Below are positions 46,093 through 55,300 of a stretch of 64,000 bases of DNA, piece after piece. The position numbers were made by a program, and so were the translations under genes. Below the pieces are notes generated by a model that did no database searches, was not told where the DNA came from, and saw nothing but the letters and a program-made list of their open reading frames with translations. Position 1 is the first letter of the stretch. Every line of letters begins with the position of its first letter. Source of the stretch: Aquibacillus sediminis. GTDB lineage: Bacteria > Bacillota > Bacilli > Bacillales > Amphibacillaceae. The stretch lies in NCBI RefSeq assembly GCF_005870085.1, contig NZ_SZNM01000016.1, positions 23,434 to 87,433 of the forward strand. Direction: 5' to 3'.

Positions 46093-46995
46093 TTACTCCT
46101 CCACTTCTTCATACCCATACCCAAGATACTCTTCTAAAGTAAGATTTTCTTCATAGATTTCTGTTGCCATCTCTTTACCGACATAGCGAATATGCCACGG
46201 TTCATACATATATCCCGTTATGTCTTCTTTCCCCTCGGGATATCGGATAATAAATCCAAATTCATGTGCATGATCAGCTAACCATGCGCCTCCTGTTGTA
46301 TTTTTAAACGATTGATCTAATTGAAAAGCCATTTCTGCACTAGTAAGATCCATCGTTAACCCTGTTTGATGTTCACTCGTTCCAGGTCTAGCAGAGTACC
46401 GGTCAGCAGCTTCTTGCCCATCCTTCTCGACATAGCTTTCATATAAATAAGTTTGGGTTTGAAAGGAACGGTAGCCTGATGCGGCTAGTAACTCGACCTC
46501 TTCCTGTTGTGCTGCTTGAAATAATTCTTCCAATGCAGACGCGGCAACTTGTCTCATTTGTTTTTTTTCTGCATCTTCTTCAAATGAAAAAGGAACATCA
46601 GGAACTACTAAATTTTCAGGTTGATACCCATCTGGAAGTTTTCTCTGTTTGTTCACAAGTACCTCCAAACTTTCTGGATTATCTACCACTACTAATCCTT
46701 CCTCATTTTTTTCGCCGTGAACAGGTTCATCTTTTTGTGCTTTCTCATCGCTTCCTTCCTCGTCATTTGCTTGCTCACTTGTTTCCTCTTCGCCGTTCTT
46801 ATTATTTTCTTCATCACCTTCGCCTACTGGTTTTTGTTCAGACAGTTCATTCTGAGATTCCTCACTGTCCTCATCAACCTCTTCAGTATTGTCTTGTTGT
46901 TCAGCATCCTTTTCATCTGAAAAATTGAATGATTGCTGACATCCAAAACCAATTACACTAACCATTAATAGTAGTAACATAACACGTAATTTCAT
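46093..46995 (-). CDS. D-alanyl-D-alanine carboxypeptidase lipoprotein (VanY/YodJ type, M15B)
   Basis: This 300-residue protein has lipobox IGFGCQ (Cys19). A long acidic, disordered Glu/Asp-rich linker (about 25-105) precedes an M15B peptidase domain: SGYRSFQTQTYLY near 185, PGTSEHQTGLTMDLTS near 212 (zinc ligands His and Asp) and EPWHIRYVG near 275 (zinc His). It trims the terminal D-Ala of peptidoglycan stem peptides. The domain resembles B. subtilis YodJ. The unusually acidic linker fits a high-salt exterior. Confidence 0.88.
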   Translation of the reverse strand: MKLRVMLLLLMVSVIGFGCQQSFNFSDEKDAEQQDNTEEVDEDSEESQNELSEQKPVGEGDEENNKNGEEETSEQANDEEGSDEKAQKDEPVHGEKNEEGLVVVDNPESLEVLVNKQRKLPDGYQPENLVVPDVPFSFEEDAEKKQMRQVAASALEELFQAAQQEEVELLAASGYRSFQTQTYLYESYVEKDGQEAADRYSARPGTSEHQTGLTMDLTSAEMAFQLDQSFKNTTGGAWLADHAHEFGFIIRYPEGKEDITGYMYEPWHIRYVGKEMATEIYEENLTLEEYLGYGYEEVEE

Positions 46996-47128
46996 TTTAA
47001 GACCCTTTCTATTGATGACTATTTACTTTAAAATATAACATATTTTGTCGATTTTTTTGTTGTTTTGACAAATTTACAATTTTTGGGTGACCAACCATTA
47101 ATAACATGTTATACTTTTAGATGTGCAA

Positions 47129-47165
47129 AAAAATCCTTGTCAATATAAATTATATCGACAAGGAC
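47129..47165 (-). terminator. Terminator of the IDEAL-domain gene
   Basis: On the minus strand TCCTTGTCGATATAA and TTATATTGACAAGGA pair, followed by TTTTTTG. Confidence 0.8.
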
Positions 47166-47179
47166 ATACAAGTTATTCA

Positions 47180-47425
47180 TTATTCACGCGTGTAAAACCT
47201 ATACTCTCTACTTAAATGCATAAAAGTGTCTTTGTCTTGATTGTCAATGGATTCATTAATCTGTTGTTCTAAGCGTGCCTTATTCCAACTAAAACATAAT
47301 TCATCAAGAACGAGCTTGGATGCAAGTTTAACCTCAAACGAAATCTCTTTCTTCGCGTAAATCACAGCTTCCTTCCTACTACTTCCAAAATCTTGCAACT
47401 TATACACTACCTTATGTTTTTTCAT
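47180..47425 (-). CDS. IDEAL-domain protein
   Basis: This 81-residue protein has a C-terminal IDEAL domain (PF08858; LVLDELCFSWNKARLEQQI near 38-56). The domain is short and helical, found in Firmicutes adaptor-like proteins, with no general enzymatic role. I chose ATG 47425 because AAGGGGG lies eight bases upstream. The N-terminal half is Lys-rich (MKKHKVVYKLQDF). The partner is unknown. Confidence 0.75.
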   Translation of the reverse strand: MKKHKVVYKLQDFGSSRKEAVIYAKKEISFEVKLASKLVLDELCFSWNKARLEQQINESIDNQDKDTFMHLSREYRFYTRE

Positions 47426-47518
47426 GGAACACGCCCCCTTGTTCCTTATTTCCATATATTATGCTTGAAATCCTTCTATAATGCAACAATTTTCTGATAA
47501 TTTGTTGAGAAAATTTAA

Positions 47519-47560
47519 AAAAGGCGGATTTTCCATTTAAAAATGGAAATCTGCCTTTTA
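47519..47560 (-). terminator. Terminator of the MFS efflux gene
   Basis: AAAAGGCGGATTTTCCA and TGGAAATCTGCCTTTT pair with one G-T pair, flanked by A- and T-runs. Confidence 0.85.
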
Positions 47561-48838
47561 TGACTTATCATTTTTTATTGTCGATTTTGTAAACAAAGAT
47601 CCGTGCTGTTCATTTGTATTTGCTTTTGGCTTTACTTTCCATAATGTAAGAACTGCTGCAATGAAAGCCAGCGCAGCTAATAGGACAACCATCCATGTAA
47701 GGTCAAGGTTCATTAACATCGCTGTGACTGGCGGGCCAGCTGCAACACCAATATATCGAGCAGAACTATAAATACACGTAATCGTCCCTCTTACACCTTT
47801 TTCCATTGTTTCCGTAATTAAAGCATCTAAACAGGGAAGACTTACCCCAATGCCGATACCACAAAGTAAAAATACCATAAGCAAGTAAACAAATTGTTCC
47901 GAAAAGTGAACCGCAATAACGGAACCGGTAGCAAGTAAAATCCCTGCGAAAGTAATCCATTTCATCTTAGGTAAATTGTCTTTAATTATTTTACCAGTAA
48001 CGAAAGAAGCAAGGCATAATGCAGCCAAAGGGCCAGCTAAGTAGAACCCCTTCTTTATCCCTGTTATCTCATAAGTGTCTTCCATCAAACTGGATAAATA
48101 AAACAAGATGCCAAATAAAATAAACATGAGGATTGCACCAATTAAAAATACCGATATAAGCCAACCACCATGTTGTTTAAACGTTTTTTTCGTATTTTGC
48201 CAAAACTCCTTAAATTCTGGACCTTGCTTATCATCTTTTGGTTTTTTTACTAAAAACAACACTAGCAAAGCGGAAATAAGACAAAAAACAGGAATGGAAA
48301 AAAATGGTAAGAACCAAATAACACCTGCTAGTATCGAGCCTAAAATAGGACTTAGAACTTTACCAAACGTGTTTGAAGTTTCGACAAGCCCCAGGGTTGC
48401 ACTTACATCTTTCTCTCGTCTAAACATATCCCCAACTAGTGGCAACACGATTGGAGCGGTTCCTGATACGCCAATCCCTTGTAAAATTCTCCCCATTAGA
48501 ACCCATATAAATGGATCCTCCAATTTCCATGCAGCATAACCTGAGATAAATCCACCTATACCTGAGAGTAATAAAGCAGGAATAATCACAATTTTGCGCC
48601 CGTATCGGTCAGACAAAAAGCCTGCAATTGGAATTAAAAAGATAGCTACAACGGAATATACGGTTATAATGTAACTCGACTGTAGCTTTGATATCCCCAT
48701 TTCTTTTTCCATCATCGGCAGTACAGGAATTAACATGGAATTCCCTAACGTCATGATCAAGGGGATAGATGCTAATGAGACAATTGCCCATCTTTTTTCA
48801 TACACTTCCCCATGCTTTTTGGTTGCTGAGTGTTCCAT
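47558..48838 (-). CDS. MFS drug/proton antiporter-type transporter
   Basis: This 426-residue MFS protein has twelve predicted helices and the DHA1-type loop 2-3 motif GFLSDRYGRKIV near residue 75. Motif C-like GRILQGIGVSGTAPIVLPLVG follows near 117 (two parts). It is probably an efflux pump; the substrate is unknown. It stands alone with AAAGGAAATG upstream and a strong terminator. Similarity to Bacillus multidrug exporters is by motif only. Confidence 0.83.
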   Translation of the reverse strand: MEHSATKKHGEVYEKRWAIVSLASIPLIMTLGNSMLIPVLPMMEKEMGISKLQSSYIITVYSVVAIFLIPIAGFLSDRYGRKIVIIPALLLSGIGGFISGYAAWKLEDPFIWVLMGRILQGIGVSGTAPIVLPLVGDMFRREKDVSATLGLVETSNTFGKVLSPILGSILAGVIWFLPFFSIPVFCLISALLVLFLVKKPKDDKQGPEFKEFWQNTKKTFKQHGGWLISVFLIGAILMFILFGILFYLSSLMEDTYEITGIKKGFYLAGPLAALCLASFVTGKIIKDNLPKMKWITFAGILLATGSVIAVHFSEQFVYLLMVFLLCGIGIGVSLPCLDALITETMEKGVRGTITCIYSSARYIGVAAGPPVTAMLMNLDLTWMVVLLAALAFIAAVLTLWKVKPKANTNEQHGSLFTKSTIKNDKS

Positions 48839-49035
48839 GAGTCATTTCCTTTCAACAATTTCATCTATACCTTTCCTATTCTGCCTTAACTTTTACTTAT
48901 CATGCATGTAGTAGCTAACCGTTTTCTTCTAACATTATCTCTAGAGACATGCCTTCTCTCGGTTGATTCGGTCTTAGTTTTCAACTGAATCTGCCTTGAC
49001 AGCATTATAAATCTTATCCATCGCCTAGACAATAT

Positions 49036-49062
49036 AAAAAAGTCCGGTATCAACCGGACTTT
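49036..49062 (-). terminator. Terminator of wrbA
   Basis: AAAGTCCGG and CCGGACTTT form a perfect 9-bp stem with a 6-base loop. Confidence 0.85.
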
Positions 49063-49069
49063 ACCTACT

Positions 49070-49666
49070 CTATTTTGCCATTTTGTTCGTCACTTCAACG
49101 GTTCTTGCTGCTTGGTGCTTGACCGCTTTTTCCACATCTTCCACCATGTTTCCATCTTGGTCAACCGTCACACTGACACCGTACGGATTGCCGCCTGCTG
49201 TGAATAGTTCTTGGTTTGTATATCCTGGTGCGGCAATGATCGCTCCCCAGTGGAACATCGATGTGTACAAGTTTAAGATAGTAGCCTCTTGACCTCCGTG
49301 AGGGTTTTGGGCTGAGGACATGGCACTAACTACTTTGTTTACTGTCTTACCTTGTGCCCATAGTCCACCAGCCGTATCTAAAAATTGTTTTACTTGTGAT
49401 GGAACATTTCCAAATCTAGTTGGTACACTAAAAATCATACCATCCGCCCACTCTATATCATCGTTCGTTGCTTCAGGTACATCCTTTGTTGCTTCATAAT
49501 GCTGTTTCCATGCTGGATTTTGGGCAATTGCTTCCTCTGGTGCTAGTTCTTGAATTTTTCGTAATCTTACCTCCGCACCTGCTTCTGAAGCTGATTGCTC
49601 CGCCCATTGTGCTAATTGATAGTTTGTTCCTGTTGAACTGTAATAAAAAATTGCTAAATTCGCCAT
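49070..49666 (-). CDS. wrbA: NAD(P)H:quinone oxidoreductase type IV (WrbA)
   Basis: This 198-residue flavodoxin-like FMN enzyme reduces quinones by two electrons, protecting against redox cycling. The FMN phosphate loop is YYSSTGTNYQLAQ at the N-terminus. SVPTRFGNVPSQVKQFLD near 80 and HGGQEATILNLY near 125 are WrbA signatures. I chose ATG 49666 because AAAGGAG lies eight bases upstream, rather than the ATG at 49672, which is too close. It is a single-gene unit. Confidence 0.93.
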   Translation of the reverse strand: MANLAIFYYSSTGTNYQLAQWAEQSASEAGAEVRLRKIQELAPEEAIAQNPAWKQHYEATKDVPEATNDDIEWADGMIFSVPTRFGNVPSQVKQFLDTAGGLWAQGKTVNKVVSAMSSAQNPHGGQEATILNLYTSMFHWGAIIAAPGYTNQELFTAGGNPYGVSVTVDQDGNMVEDVEKAVKHQAARTVEVTNKMAK

Positions 49667-49945
49667 AGCCATTCTCCTTTAAAATTAATCTTCAATAGTG
49701 TTGACGGTAGACATGAATCTATACTTTAAAACAGTTCTGTAGAGAAGTATTTTTTTCTTAGTTTAGGTATGAATAATTCATAATGTGTAAACTTAGACTA
49801 TGTAAGTTTCAGAATGGAAACACTTTTGATGAATTACCATACTTATGTATTCTGCTTTATTTGTTGCTCTAGACTTAACAAACAACCTTTTGATACGCTT
49901 AAGTTACTTTTAAGTTTAAGATTGCATTTTGGAGGCGGCAAAAAT

Positions 49946-50812
49946 ATGGACCATTACGATAACTTAAAAAAAGGGGAAAAAGGGGCCTGGATAAGTATTG
50001 CAGCCTATCTATCCTTATCTGTCATCAAATTAGTCATTGCATCAATCGGTGGATCGGAAGCATTACGAGCGGATGGTTTAAACAATACAACCGATGTTAT
50101 TGCATCCGTTGCAGTGTTAATCGGCTTAAAAATTTCACGGAAGCCTCCAGATGAAGATCACCATTATGGACATTTCCGTGCAGAAACGATCGCTTCCTTA
50201 ATTGCTGCCTTTATTATGATAACAGTTGGGATCCAAGTCATCGTTGATACGGTACAATCCATTATGAATAGTAATTATTCAGAGCCGACTATGTTAACTG
50301 GATGGACTGCTCTTATCGCAGCAATTATTATGCTGTTTGTGTATCGTTATAATTTAAACTTATCAAAAAAAGTAAAAAGTAGTTCACTACATGCAGCTGC
50401 GCAAGATAATAAATCCGATGCTCTAGTTAGTTTAGGGGCTTTTGTTGGGATTACTGGAGCACAATTTGGATTGTTCTGGTTAGATCCATTAGCAGGTCTT
50501 ATGGTAGGTTTGATTATTTGTAAAACAGCTTGGTCGATTTTCCGTGAATCAACCCATACTTTGACAGACGGGTTTGATGAGGAGCAACTAGATGAAATCA
50601 AGTTAAGTATCCAACAAGTCCAAGAAGTTAAGGAAGTAAAAGACGTCAAAGGGCGAATCCACGGAAATCAAGCACTCCTTGATGTCACTATTTATGTTGA
50701 CCCTAATCTCACTGTACAAGAAAGCCATGATATTTCCGATAAAATAGAAATTTTACTTGATAAAAAACATGATGTACCACATGCACATATTCATGTTGAA
50801 CCTTACCATTAG
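49946..50812 (+). CDS. Cation diffusion facilitator transporter (YdbO-like)
   Basis: This 288-residue CDF protein has six predicted helices. Metal-site residues are visible in ALRADGLNNTTDVIAS (helix 2; Asp with Asn/Asp) and DNKSDALVSLGA (helix 5). A loop His tract HHYGHFRAE and a cytoplasmic C-terminal ferredoxin-like domain ending HAHIHVEPYH also fit. It exports Zn2+, Co2+ or Fe2+ against protons; specificity is uncertain because helix 2 has NNTTD rather than HxxxD. I chose ATG 49946 with GGAGGCGG upstream. Confidence 0.87.
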   Translation: MDHYDNLKKGEKGAWISIAAYLSLSVIKLVIASIGGSEALRADGLNNTTDVIASVAVLIGLKISRKPPDEDHHYGHFRAETIASLIAAFIMITVGIQVIVDTVQSIMNSNYSEPTMLTGWTALIAAIIMLFVYRYNLNLSKKVKSSSLHAAAQDNKSDALVSLGAFVGITGAQFGLFWLDPLAGLMVGLIICKTAWSIFRESTHTLTDGFDEEQLDEIKLSIQQVQEVKEVKDVKGRIHGNQALLDVTIYVDPNLTVQESHDISDKIEILLDKKHDVPHAHIHVEPYH

Positions 50813-50874
50813 CCAATACTTCGCACTCTCCTTAACCAATTTCTTATTGATTGGTGTCCGTTTGGCAAATTATA

Positions 50875-50907
50875 TAAAAAAGCTCAGAATAAATTCTGAG
50901 CTTTTTT
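50875..50907 (+). terminator. Terminator of the CDF gene
   Basis: AAAAAAGCTCAGAAT and ATTCTGAGCTTTTTT form a 15-bp perfect stem with a 2-base loop. Confidence 0.9.
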
Positions 50908-50961
50908 ACATGCAGCCTATTAAACAACTAGGCCATAATTTATCATTTCACTTTTGTTGTA

Positions 50962-51495
50962 TTAAAATTTCGCCAGCAATTGATCAATATCTTTCCACCC
51001 ATATGCCGTTTCTTGATAGGTACCAGAACCAATTGTTGTTTCCTCTTTTTCTATTTGTTTGGCACCATAATCTAAATAAAATTGGTTTGATGGATTCTCA
51101 GTGAGCACCCATACTAAAATCGAGCTATATCCTTCGGTTTGCATTTTTTCCGCAAAGGCATGCAATAACATCGATCCAAGCCCTTTTCTCTGATAATCAG
51201 TTAACAAATAGATGGCATAAATCTCTCCATCATAACCAAATCGCTTCGTTCGTTCTTTCCCGCCAGAAATAAAGCCGACAATCCGTTCCCTATCGTCTTC
51301 TACAACGATAGCTGGTTGCCCCTCTTTAGGCATTTTTAAGACTGTCTCCCAAAGTGTTTTTCGATTTTCATACGTGATATTAGACATATCCTTTTCATTA
51401 ATTAGATCAGCATAAGTTGATTTCCAGCTATCAACATGAACTTCTGCTATTTGTTCTGCATCTACAAACTTAGCCATTCTTATCTGATACACCAT
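50962..51495 (-). CDS. GNAT-family N-acetyltransferase
   Basis: This 177-residue protein has the GNAT fold. The acetyl-CoA motif A is IYLLTDYQRKGLGSMLLHAFAEKM in parts (near 95-118; Q/RxxGxG/A as QRKGLG), and ENPSNQFYLDYGA near 135 forms motif B. The acceptor substrate cannot be told. It is first in no obvious operon; azlCD lie just upstream on the same strand. AAGGAGTG precedes ATG 51495 by seven bases. Confidence 0.87.
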   Translation of the reverse strand: MVYQIRMAKFVDAEQIAEVHVDSWKSTYADLINEKDMSNITYENRKTLWETVLKMPKEGQPAIVVEDDRERIVGFISGGKERTKRFGYDGEIYAIYLLTDYQRKGLGSMLLHAFAEKMQTEGYSSILVWVLTENPSNQFYLDYGAKQIEKEETTIGSGTYQETAYGWKDIDQLLAKF

Positions 51496-51523
51496 TTCCC
51501 ACTCCTTATAGCGAAGATCTTAT

Positions 51524-51817
51524 TTACAACGTTGTAATAAATACCGTAATAATGGCACCTAGAACTACTAATATGACATTCAATCCAAACAAAGCAAGAA
51601 TGATTGCAACAACGCCACCTAATATACCCACCATCGGTTGTTCAGGTTTCACCGATAAAATTCCTGGAAAAATTAAAGCACCAAGCGCAGCATATGGAAT
51701 CGCATTTAACCACTTATTCACCCAGTTCGGAAAATGAACTTTATCTACTATGTACGCAGGAAGGACTCTCGGAATCATCGTTACAAGTGCCATCCCAATG
51801 ATAATAAAAAATATCAT
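51524..51817 (-). CDS. azlD: AzlD-family branched-chain amino acid exporter subunit
   Basis: This 97-residue membrane protein has about four helices (MIFFIIIGMALVTMIPRVLPAY at the N-terminus; GGVVAIILALFGLNVILVV near the end). AzlD is the small partner of AzlC in exporting branched-chain amino acids or analogues. I chose ATG 51817, which overlaps the azlC stop by four bases (ATGA); the longer frame to 51910 lies inside azlC. Confidence 0.85.
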   Translation of the reverse strand: MIFFIIIGMALVTMIPRVLPAYIVDKVHFPNWVNKWLNAIPYAALGALIFPGILSVKPEQPMVGILGGVVAIILALFGLNVILVVLGAIITVFITTL

Positions 51818-52551
51818 GCTTCCTGATCTCCTAACAAGTGAATACCGGCTAGTGCACCTATTAATGTACCTGTCACGATCGCCCATCCTTCTGACATAAA
51901 GAGTTGGCACATATAATTGATAAGCATCGCAATAATAGCTATTAAAGCAACCTTCACTTCTTTTTTTACAGATGGGATCAGCAACCCAATAAACATAGCG
52001 TACAAGGCAATCCCCATACTTTGGCTTAAAGCAGCTGGAATAATGTCACCTAATATTCCCCCCATAAAAGAGCCAATTACCCACGAAGTATATGCCGTTA
52101 ATATCAATGCTGCGTAAAAATATGCCCCTTTTTCTTGTTTTGCTTCTTTCGTATGTATCGAGGCAACAGCAAATGTTTCGTCTGTAAGCCCTAATGAAAG
52201 TGGGACTTTCCATCTTTGTCCAAACCCTTTTAAACGATTCATGAAAGATAGACTCATCACAAAATGACGAAAATTAAGAACAAATGTTGCAATAATAATT
52301 TCCATGGCACCAGTGCCAAGCGCCATCATACTTGCGGCCATAAACTGACTTGCACCAGCAAATACAAATACACTCATCAACGTGATCTCGACGACTGTTA
52401 ACCCTGCCTGCTTAGCCAAAACCCCATATGTTAACGCAATTGGTAAGTAGCCAAACATAATTGGGATCCCTTTAGCAATTCCTCTTTGAATCATCCTCAA
52501 ACGAGCGGAAGAAGTATCTTCCGTTGTTGTGGATGCTACTTTTGATGTCAA
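51814..52551 (-). CDS. azlC: AzlC-family branched-chain amino acid exporter subunit
   Basis: This 245-residue AzlC/YgaZ-type membrane protein has about seven helices. Recognisable stretches are GIPIMFGYLPIALTYGVLA, VFAGASQFMAASMMALG and NFRHFVMSLSF, a family signature. It works with AzlD, which overlaps it. TTG at 52551 is preceded by AAGGGGGGG at good spacing, and I accept it as start because no ATG lies near the N-terminus. Confidence 0.88.
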   Translation of the reverse strand: MTSKVASTTTEDTSSARLRMIQRGIAKGIPIMFGYLPIALTYGVLAKQAGLTVVEITLMSVFVFAGASQFMAASMMALGTGAMEIIIATFVLNFRHFVMSLSFMNRLKGFGQRWKVPLSLGLTDETFAVASIHTKEAKQEKGAYFYAALILTAYTSWVIGSFMGGILGDIIPAALSQSMGIALYAMFIGLLIPSVKKEVKVALIAIIAMLINYMCQLFMSEGWAIVTGTLIGALAGIHLLGDQEA

Positions 52552-52645
52552 TACGAATCCCCCCCCTTGCGCAATCCCTTTTCATTAAATACCACTTTAA
52601 CACATTGACGTAATAAATTGGTATGTAAAAGTTTGTTACTATATT

Positions 52646-52687
52646 TAAAAAGGATAGACCATTGACCATTAGGTTTAGTCTATCCAT
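52646..52687 (-). terminator. Terminator of map
   Basis: On the minus strand GGATAGAC and GTCTATCC pair around a long loop with TAATGGTCAATGG, followed by TTTTTAAA. Confidence 0.65.
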
Positions 52688-52696
52688 CATTGTTTT

Positions 52697-53446
52697 TTAA
52701 TCTTGATCCGTTAAAATACGAGGTCCTTCTTTCGTAATGACAATGGTATGTTCATATTGAGCAGAACGACTCCCATCAACAGTTCGAGCTGTCCAATTAT
52801 TGGAATCCATTTGACTTTTCCAAGTACCTTCGTTGATCATTGGCTCAATTGTAATAACCATCCCTTCTTTTAGACGTAGCCCTTTATTAGGTAAGCCAAA
52901 ATGGGGAATGTGTGGTTCCTCGTGAATGGTTGGTCCAATTCCGTGTCCCGTAAAGTCACGAACAACTGCATACCCTTCTGCTTCGGCATACTTTTGAATG
53001 GCATGGCCAATATCACCAATTCTGCTTCCTTCTTTTGCTTGTTCAATCCCTTTATATAAAGACGTCTTCGTCACATCGAGCAGTCGTTGTGTCTTTTCAT
53101 CCGCTTCCCCGACAACGTAAGTCCAAGCAGAATCCGCTAAACCTCCATTTAAGTTGACAACCATATCAATCGTAACGATATCGCCCTCGACCAACTTTTC
53201 ATCTCGAGGAAAACCATGGCAAATCTCATCATTAATCGATGCACATGTCGCAAACTCATAACCATTATATCCTTTTTGTTCTGGAGTAGCCCCGTGCTTC
53301 GCTAAGTAATCTTCAACAAAATCATCAATTTCTTTTGTTGTAACACCTGGCTTTATTCTTTTCGCAATCTCTTTATGACAGTTCGCTAACAACGTCCCTG
53401 CTTCATCCATCATTTCAATTTCTCTACTACTCTTTCGTGTAATCAT
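52697..53446 (-). CDS. map: Type I methionine aminopeptidase
   Basis: This 249-residue enzyme removes the initiator Met from nascent proteins. Metal ligands are visible in VTIDMVVNLNGGLADSAWT (Asp pair), GHGIGPTIHEEPHIPHFG (His), VITIEPMIN (Glu) and YEHTIVIT (Glu). The length matches B. subtilis YflG/Map. It stands outside the ribosomal-protein operon, so it is probably a second, YflG-like copy. GAAAGGAAG precedes the ATG. Confidence 0.93.
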   Translation of the reverse strand: MITRKSSREIEMMDEAGTLLANCHKEIAKRIKPGVTTKEIDDFVEDYLAKHGATPEQKGYNGYEFATCASINDEICHGFPRDEKLVEGDIVTIDMVVNLNGGLADSAWTYVVGEADEKTQRLLDVTKTSLYKGIEQAKEGSRIGDIGHAIQKYAEAEGYAVVRDFTGHGIGPTIHEEPHIPHFGLPNKGLRLKEGMVITIEPMINEGTWKSQMDSNNWTARTVDGSRSAQYEHTIVITKEGPRILTDQD

Positions 53447-53629
53447 TTATAAACTTCCTTTCTTTCTATGTAAATGAACATACAAAATTGTAAACTAGGC
53501 TTTTCATGTTAATCAATTTTAGTATAAAATAATTCCTTAAATTATAACACATACCCTTTAATAGTTTATCATATTTTTTCGTAAAAAATGTCTTTGTAAC
53601 CATTAAAATTTTGTTTCCTATAATTAATG

Positions 53630-53656
53630 GACTAGGGGCTCTTCCCCTAGTCCCAA
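53630..53656 (-). terminator. Hairpin after the yjcZ gene at 53667
   Basis: GGACTAGGGG and CCCCTAGTCC form a perfect 10-bp stem with a 5-base loop. The U-tract is weak. Confidence 0.55.
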
Positions 53657-53666
53657 TTTCATTATT

Positions 53667-53789
53667 TTAGTAGCCATAACCCCCGTAGCCACTTCCAAAC
53701 CATGAAGAACCTACAATGATTAGTAATATAAATAGCACAACAATCAGCGCAAATCCTGATCCGTATCCATATCCTACCTCTTTACTCAT
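53667..53789 (-). CDS. YjcZ-family sporulation microprotein
   Basis: This 40-residue peptide starts [18 protein letters not shown], carries one Ile/Leu-rich helix and ends in a Gly/Tyr-rich tail (GSGYGGYGY). AAGGAGGTATG precedes the ATG. It is the longest of the four YjcZ-type genes here. The family is linked to late sporulation; its molecular role is unknown. Confidence 0.87.
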   Translation of the reverse strand: MSKEVGYGYGSGFALIVVLFILLIIVGSSWFGSGYGGYGY

Positions 53790-53920
53790 TCAAACATACC
53801 TCCTTAACAATGATACTAGTTATTTGTGCACTACCACTAGGACGAAGCAACCACTAACTGTTTACTCCAATTGTTATAGTAAAAGTAGAAAATTCATTCT
53901 ACTCCTAGTAGTCATTCATG

Positions 53921-54022
53921 TTAATATGCGCCATAACCCCAAGTAGCGCCCACAATGATTAATAGGATAAACAATACTACGATTAGCGCAAAACCTGATC
54001 CATATCCGTAACTTGCACCCAT
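53921..54022 (-). CDS. YjcZ-family sporulation microprotein
   Basis: This 33-residue peptide ([16 protein letters not shown], one hydrophobic helix, tail GATWGYGAY) has AAGGAGGG upstream. It is very close to the next copy at 54348. Confidence 0.87.
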   Translation of the reverse strand: MGASYGYGSGFALIVVLFILLIIVGATWGYGAY

Positions 54023-54347
54023 CTTTTATCCCTCCTTAACTTATTTCACTAATAAACTATGCCGTATATCATGCTTTTGGAAGCTTGAAACATAAAATTG
54101 GGTGTATACCTACTTTTATGTTGCGAAGGATGTTCTTTTTATTACAGATTTGCTATTGTATGAAGTAATTCGGTAGTTATCAGGTCGATCCCTACGCCGG
54201 GGTACTTACGTTGTACGAGCACTTTCGGTAACGTTAGAAAAAGCTTACCAACTTAACCCTCTGCTTACAGCTTCATCTTTATGAAATAAAAATGGTAAAG
54301 GACTATAAAATAGCCCTTTACCTGGCATTTCAGCTTTCTTTAAGTTT
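54023..54347. other. Gap between two yjcZ genes: only a terminator-like hairpin seen
   Basis: Except for the hairpin at 54294-54321, I see no frame with a ribosome binding site and none of the repeat families. The upstream part should hold the promoter of the 53921 gene. Confidence 0.4.
54294..54321 (-). terminator. Probable terminator of the yjcZ gene at 54348
   Basis: GGTAAAGG-CTAT and ATAG-CCTTTACC form a 12-bp stem with a mismatch and a 3-base loop. Confidence 0.55.
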
Positions 54348-54449
54348 TTAATATGCGCCGTAGCCCCAAGATGCACCGATAATAATTAACAAGATAAACA
54401 GCACTACAATTAACGCAAAACCTGATCCAGATCCATAACCTGCACCCAT
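54348..54449 (-). CDS. YjcZ-family sporulation microprotein
   Basis: This 33-residue peptide ([16 protein letters not shown], one hydrophobic helix, tail GASWGYGAY) is preceded by GGAGGGATAAAAG. Nearly identical in sequence and leader to the 53921 gene, it suggests recent duplication. Confidence 0.87.
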   Translation of the reverse strand: MGAGYGSGSGFALIVVLFILLIIIGASWGYGAY

Positions 54450-54539
54450 CTTTTATCCCTCCTTATTTGGATTCACTATAGACTATGCGATGTAACCAAG
54501 AATGGAAGGGCTCATTAAAAAAATGGGCTACTACATAAA

Positions 54540-55298
54540 TCATACGTAATCTTTTACAAGATAAAGTTTGCCATTTTCTATACCTTGTTCATCCAGAAGC
54601 ACACGCACTAATGCATTTGCTACTATATTAGGGTGGCGTAAGCTCCCTTCCTGTTTTGCTTGCTTATATTGCTCAACATCTTTAAAATCATCTTCACTTG
54701 TTGAACGAATATGCACCTGCATATCGGTATCCATTCGACCAGGATCAAATAATATTACTTTATTATGCGTACCAATCTCATCTTGTTCTAAAGCTACCGT
54801 CTCTGAGTATCGATTCAACCCCATTTTCGTGCTACTATAAGCACTCCACCCGTAAATTGGTCGTTTTGCTGCTCCTGATGTTACATTCGCAACTAGCACC
54901 GGAATACCAGTATTATTTGCCTGCTGAATGAAAAGATTCGTTGTTGCCATAGGAGTTAATAAATTAATATGTACATGATTGGTTAAATCATCCAAGTTAT
55001 GTTCGCCTGCCGGTTTCATTGGCTCAAGTGCCCCCGCGTTGTTAACTAAATAAACAAGGTTGGTACCTTCAGTAAACACTTGTTCTGCAATTTTTTGAAA
55101 CACGTTTTCTACTTCTTGCGGATTACTTAAATCACACGGGTAATGGTGATACGTTACCCCTAGTAATTGCGCCTGTTGTTCCAGTTGTTGATTGGTACTT
55201 CTTGCCACCCCAATAACATGAATTTCGTTCTCCATTAGTAAATTCGCAATCGATGCACCTAACCCTTTCGATGCACCTGTCACAATAGCATATTTCAT
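54540..55298 (-). CDS. yueD: Short-chain dehydrogenase/reductase (YueD, benzil reductase-like)
   Basis: This 252-residue SDR has the NADP-binding motif TGASKGLGAS (near 7), NNAG (near 87) and the catalytic Ser/Tyr/Lys set in VTSGAAKRPIYGWSAYSSTKMG (near 140-160, two parts). It resembles B. subtilis YueD, a benzil reductase of sepiapterin-reductase type; the physiological substrate is unknown. It starts two bases after the stop of the uracil-DNA glycosylase gene, so the two are co-transcribed. Confidence 0.83.
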   Translation of the reverse strand: MKYAIVTGASKGLGASIANLLMENEIHVIGVARSTNQQLEQQAQLLGVTYHHYPCDLSNPQEVENVFQKIAEQVFTEGTNLVYLVNNAGALEPMKPAGEHNLDDLTNHVHINLLTPMATTNLFIQQANNTGIPVLVANVTSGAAKRPIYGWSAYSSTKMGLNRYSETVALEQDEIGTHNKVILFDPGRMDTDMQVHIRSTSEDDFKDVEQYKQAKQEGSLRHPNIVANALVRVLLDEQGIENGKLYLVKDYV

Positions 55299-55300
55299 AT

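Noticed and set aside
46479..46928. 149-codon plus-strand frame opposite the D,D-carboxypeptidase gene
   Set aside because: It is a complement shadow of the acidic linker of a well-supported gene.
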